Shown one piece after another: positions 62,410 to 64,000 of a stretch of DNA of 64,000 nt. Source of the stretch: Bacillus_P idriensis_A (lineage in GTDB: Bacteria; Bacillota; Bacilli; Bacillales; Bacillaceae); the NCBI RefSeq assembly GCF_050483325.1, contig NZ_JBCMYF010000022.1:1-64000 (forward strand), read 5' to 3'. Position 1 is the first letter of the stretch. Each line of letters opens with the position of its first letter. The position numbers and the translations under genes were made by a program. The notes under the pieces are model-generated. The model saw nothing but the letters and a program-made list of their open reading frames with translations. It was not told the origin of the DNA and made no database searches.

Positions 62410-63217
62410 TCTGCTCTCTCCCATCCGCACACTTCAATACTTCCTCCATAAGCTCATCAATTGAATCATATGGCTTTAGAAGCTTGAGCATCCGTTTTAT
62501 AATTTCTTTGCCTAGTGCTGATAAAATAAGTTCGTCTTCCCAGCTTCTGTTTTTTCCCGAAGAAGGAACATAGCCTGAATACAATAAAAAAAGCACGAAA
62601 TGTCCCAAAGCAAAAAAATCGCTTTGATAGGAAACCTCTCTGAATAGCATCTTTTCCCCGGAGTATTTTGTTTCTGATTTACATACTTCTTTAGAATCAC
62701 TCAGCCTTCTTGCTAATCCAAAATCAATAATATGAATGGACTGATTATTCTTCATGATAATGTTTGGTATTCTCAGATCTCTGTGAACAATGCCATTGTC
62801 ATGAAGAATCTTTACAGCCTTTAATACTTTCAACAATATATGAAAAGATTCCTTCTCTCCAAATGATTCTTTCTGAATAAATATCAAATCCTCGAAGGTC
62901 TTGCCTTCAACATACTCCATAGAAATAAAATGTTTCTTCTCCCATTGAAAAGATTCGTAAAAATCGGGAAAAGCAGCATAACACAGGCTTGATTGAATCT
63001 TTGCCTCCCGCAAAAATGAGTGCATTCCTTTGCCAGAACGAGCTTTATACGCTCTAAGCTGCTTTACAACGGCATACTTTTGATCATGAAGATCTTTTGT
63101 AAGATACGTAATGCCATAGCTGCCCTTTCCCAGTACTTTTTTTATGAGATATTGGCGGTTAATTGTCTTGCCCGGTGTTAACGGCCGTTCCCCATATTTC
63201 AAAAAAAGGTTCACCAT
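62396..63217 (-). CDS. Hanks-type Ser/Thr protein kinase (cytoplasmic)
   Basis: 273 residues, kinase domain only. Gly loop GKGSYG (30-35), Lys52 (VVKQL), catalytic loop HRDLRIPN (145-152), DFGLAR (165-170) and an activation segment with Ser/Thr (SKEVCKSETKYSG). No transmembrane or PASTA region, like the small kinases YbdM, YabT or YrzF of Bacillus. It overlaps spo0M at its 3' end and its ATG overlaps the stop of a Ser/Arg-rich peptide gene (TAATG). This suggests that one or both neighbours are substrates. Confidence 0.9.
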   Translation of the reverse strand: MVNLFLKYGERPLTPGKTINRQYLIKKVLGKGSYGITYLTKDLHDQKYAVVKQLRAYKARSGKGMHSFLREAKIQSSLCYAAFPDFYESFQWEKKHFISMEYVEGKTFEDLIFIQKESFGEKESFHILLKVLKAVKILHDNGIVHRDLRIPNIIMKNNQSIHIIDFGLARRLSDSKEVCKSETKYSGEKMLFREVSYQSDFFALGHFVLFLLYSGYVPSSGKNRSWEDELILSALGKEIIKRMLKLLKPYDSIDELMEEVLKCADGREQNVIF

Positions 63218-63381
63218 TAACTGCTGTATGATCTTGAAAAACGGCTTGATCCAAATTTCCGCTTATAATGCTTGTGGCCATATTTTGCGGGATTTGAGTA
63301 ATGTCTGTTCCTGCGGTCACTGCTGCTGTATCTGCGATGTGATTTTTTTCCTAAAAATGATTTGATCAGTTTTTTTAACAT
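63217..63381 (-). CDS. Ser/Arg/Tyr-rich basic small protein upstream of the kinase
   Basis: 54 residues; GAGGGA 6 nt before the ATG. A short basic amphipathic start (MLKKLIKSFLGKK) is followed by a low-complexity tail made of Ser, Arg, Tyr, His and Lys (SHRRYSSSDRRNRHYSN, FGSSRFSRSYSS). Its TAA overlaps the kinase ATG. The tail offers many RxxS/SxR sites and resembles coat proteins modified by kinases. Function not known; a kinase substrate is an inference from context. Confidence 0.78.
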   Translation of the reverse strand: MLKKLIKSFLGKKSHRRYSSSDRRNRHYSNPAKYGHKHYKRKFGSSRFSRSYSS

Positions 63382-63478
63382 ATTGATCCCTCTTTCTTTA
63401 TTTACTACGTTTCATGAGAACAAAAGTTTCAGCTTTTTCATATGTAAGTAGGAGGCACGGATATAGGAGCTGGCTAGT

Positions 63479-64000
63479 ATGAAGATCCTCCCGCTTTTTA
63501 AGAAAAAAGCATTACCTGTCCTTTTACCCAATGCAGAAAAAGTAAACCTCGAAAAAACTCTGTCAGAGTCTTTGGAAATGAAAAGTCCCCTTGTACTGTT
63601 TGGTGAAGAAAGACTTGCAGTACGGGAAATAAAAGCTCAGACTGCGGCACTGAACAAGAACAACCTGACAAGAACAGCAGCTTATTTAGCTTTTTATATT
63701 AATCACCCTGAAATACATTGGTCATTTCTTGCCCATATGGTGTCAAGAAACGGTGGCTACTGCATGACCGATTTAAAAAATGGCATTGTCGGTCAGTTTC
63801 TCCCTGAAAAAGAAATAGCCGCCCTTTTCCATTTTCTTGAATCCGCAAACGCCCTTATTTTTCATGATGCCTATCCTCAGCTGCTGTTATACGAACAAAG
63901 CCTTTTAGCAGGAAAGCCTCTTTTTCATTTATTGCCGGCATTAAATGTTTCGCGATTTATGAAACCAATATGGGAGCTGTTTTTTAAAAAGAGACAATCT
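63479..64000 (+). CDS. DUF2515 (YppC-like) protein, 5' part
   Basis: 174 codons visible, running off the window. The DUF2515 core is clear: NNLTRTAAYLAFYINHPEIH, WSFLAHMVSRNGGYCMTDLK, HFLESANALIFHDAYPQLLL, then LNVSRFMKPIW. GGAG lies 9 nt before the ATG. Divergent from the peptide-kinase-spo0M operon. Family function unknown. Confidence 0.85.
   Translation, partial: MKILPLFKKKALPVLLPNAEKVNLEKTLSESLEMKSPLVLFGEERLAVREIKAQTAALNKNNLTRTAAYLAFYINHPEIHWSFLAHMVSRNGGYCMTDLKNGIVGQFLPEKEIAALFHFLESANALIFHDAYPQLLLYEQSLLAGKPLFHLLPALNVSRFMKPIWELFFKKRQS

Noticed and set aside
1..64000. Prophage, transposon or biosynthetic gene cluster
   Set aside because: No integrase, transposase, phage structural, NRPS/PKS or bacteriocin genes are seen; the genes are chiefly chromosomal core genes in B. 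subtilis-like order.

Overview
The window comes from a Gram-positive, endospore-forming member of the Bacillaceae. It is AT-rich, with strong AGGAGG-type ribosome binding sites and frequent TTG/GTG starts. It carries sporulation and germination genes (spo0M-like, yodI, a GerA-type germination protein), bacillithiol genes (bshB2-yojF) and a gene order that largely follows the B. subtilis sqhC - odhBA - yojO..yojE - yodB..yodM stretch. Insertions and losses relative to B. subtilis, and the protein divergence, point to a related genus (Metabacillus/Cytobacillus-like) rather than B. subtilis itself. I saw no rRNA or tRNA gene, prophage, IS element or CRISPR array.

Layout. 1-9.4 kb: end of a 52-bp tandem-repeat array, the terpenoid cyclase sqhC, a DUF2935 protein, an Eis-like acetyltransferase, an SDR next to a collapsed S9 peptidase pseudogene, an RsbR-like STAS protein, a C45 hydrolase and an old-yellow-enzyme. 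9.8-17.4 kb: odhAB (2-oxoglutarate dehydrogenase) and the yojN-yojO ATPase/VWA pair. 17.6-22 kb: a second 52-bp array, then HesB-like, two luciferase-like monooxygenases and a MocR regulator. 22-30.9 kb: membrane proteins, VanW, an LTA synthase, a Cu/Zn SOD with all metal ligands, an arginyl-tRNA synthetase of the second (eukaryote-like) type under a T-box, and cwlS. 31-39 kb: transporters, the c-di-AMP synthase cdaS and the bacillithiol operon. 39-42 kb: small coat-like and stress-like proteins and repeats.

42.2-49.2 kb is an electrophile/quinone-stress cluster (yodB-SDR divergent from yodC; mhqD; wrbA with an MhqR-like operator), interrupted by a ketone-body import/oxidation pair and an orphan GerA protein flanked by interspersed repeats. 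A third 52-bp array lies at 49.4-49.9 kb. 49.9-57.1 kb: ctpA, yodH, yodI, yodJ-mug, deoD, yodM and a secreted glycerophosphodiesterase that appears to start at CTG. 57.2-64 kb: a TauE permease, a methyltransferase, a gene-free stretch holding a strong candidate for a tandem structured RNA, small unknown operons, and a three-gene operon of a Ser/Arg-rich peptide, a Hanks-type kinase and Spo0M.

Most noteworthy for follow-up: (1) an apparent stand-alone transcript at about 59.75-60.18 kb with two 107-nt domains of the same fold, changed stems and a conserved apical loop; (2) three unrelated-sequence intergenic arrays that all use a 52-bp unit (five DNA turns), each unit with a dyad; (3) the peptide-kinase-Spo0M operon; (4) interspersed repeats that sit directly on stop codons.
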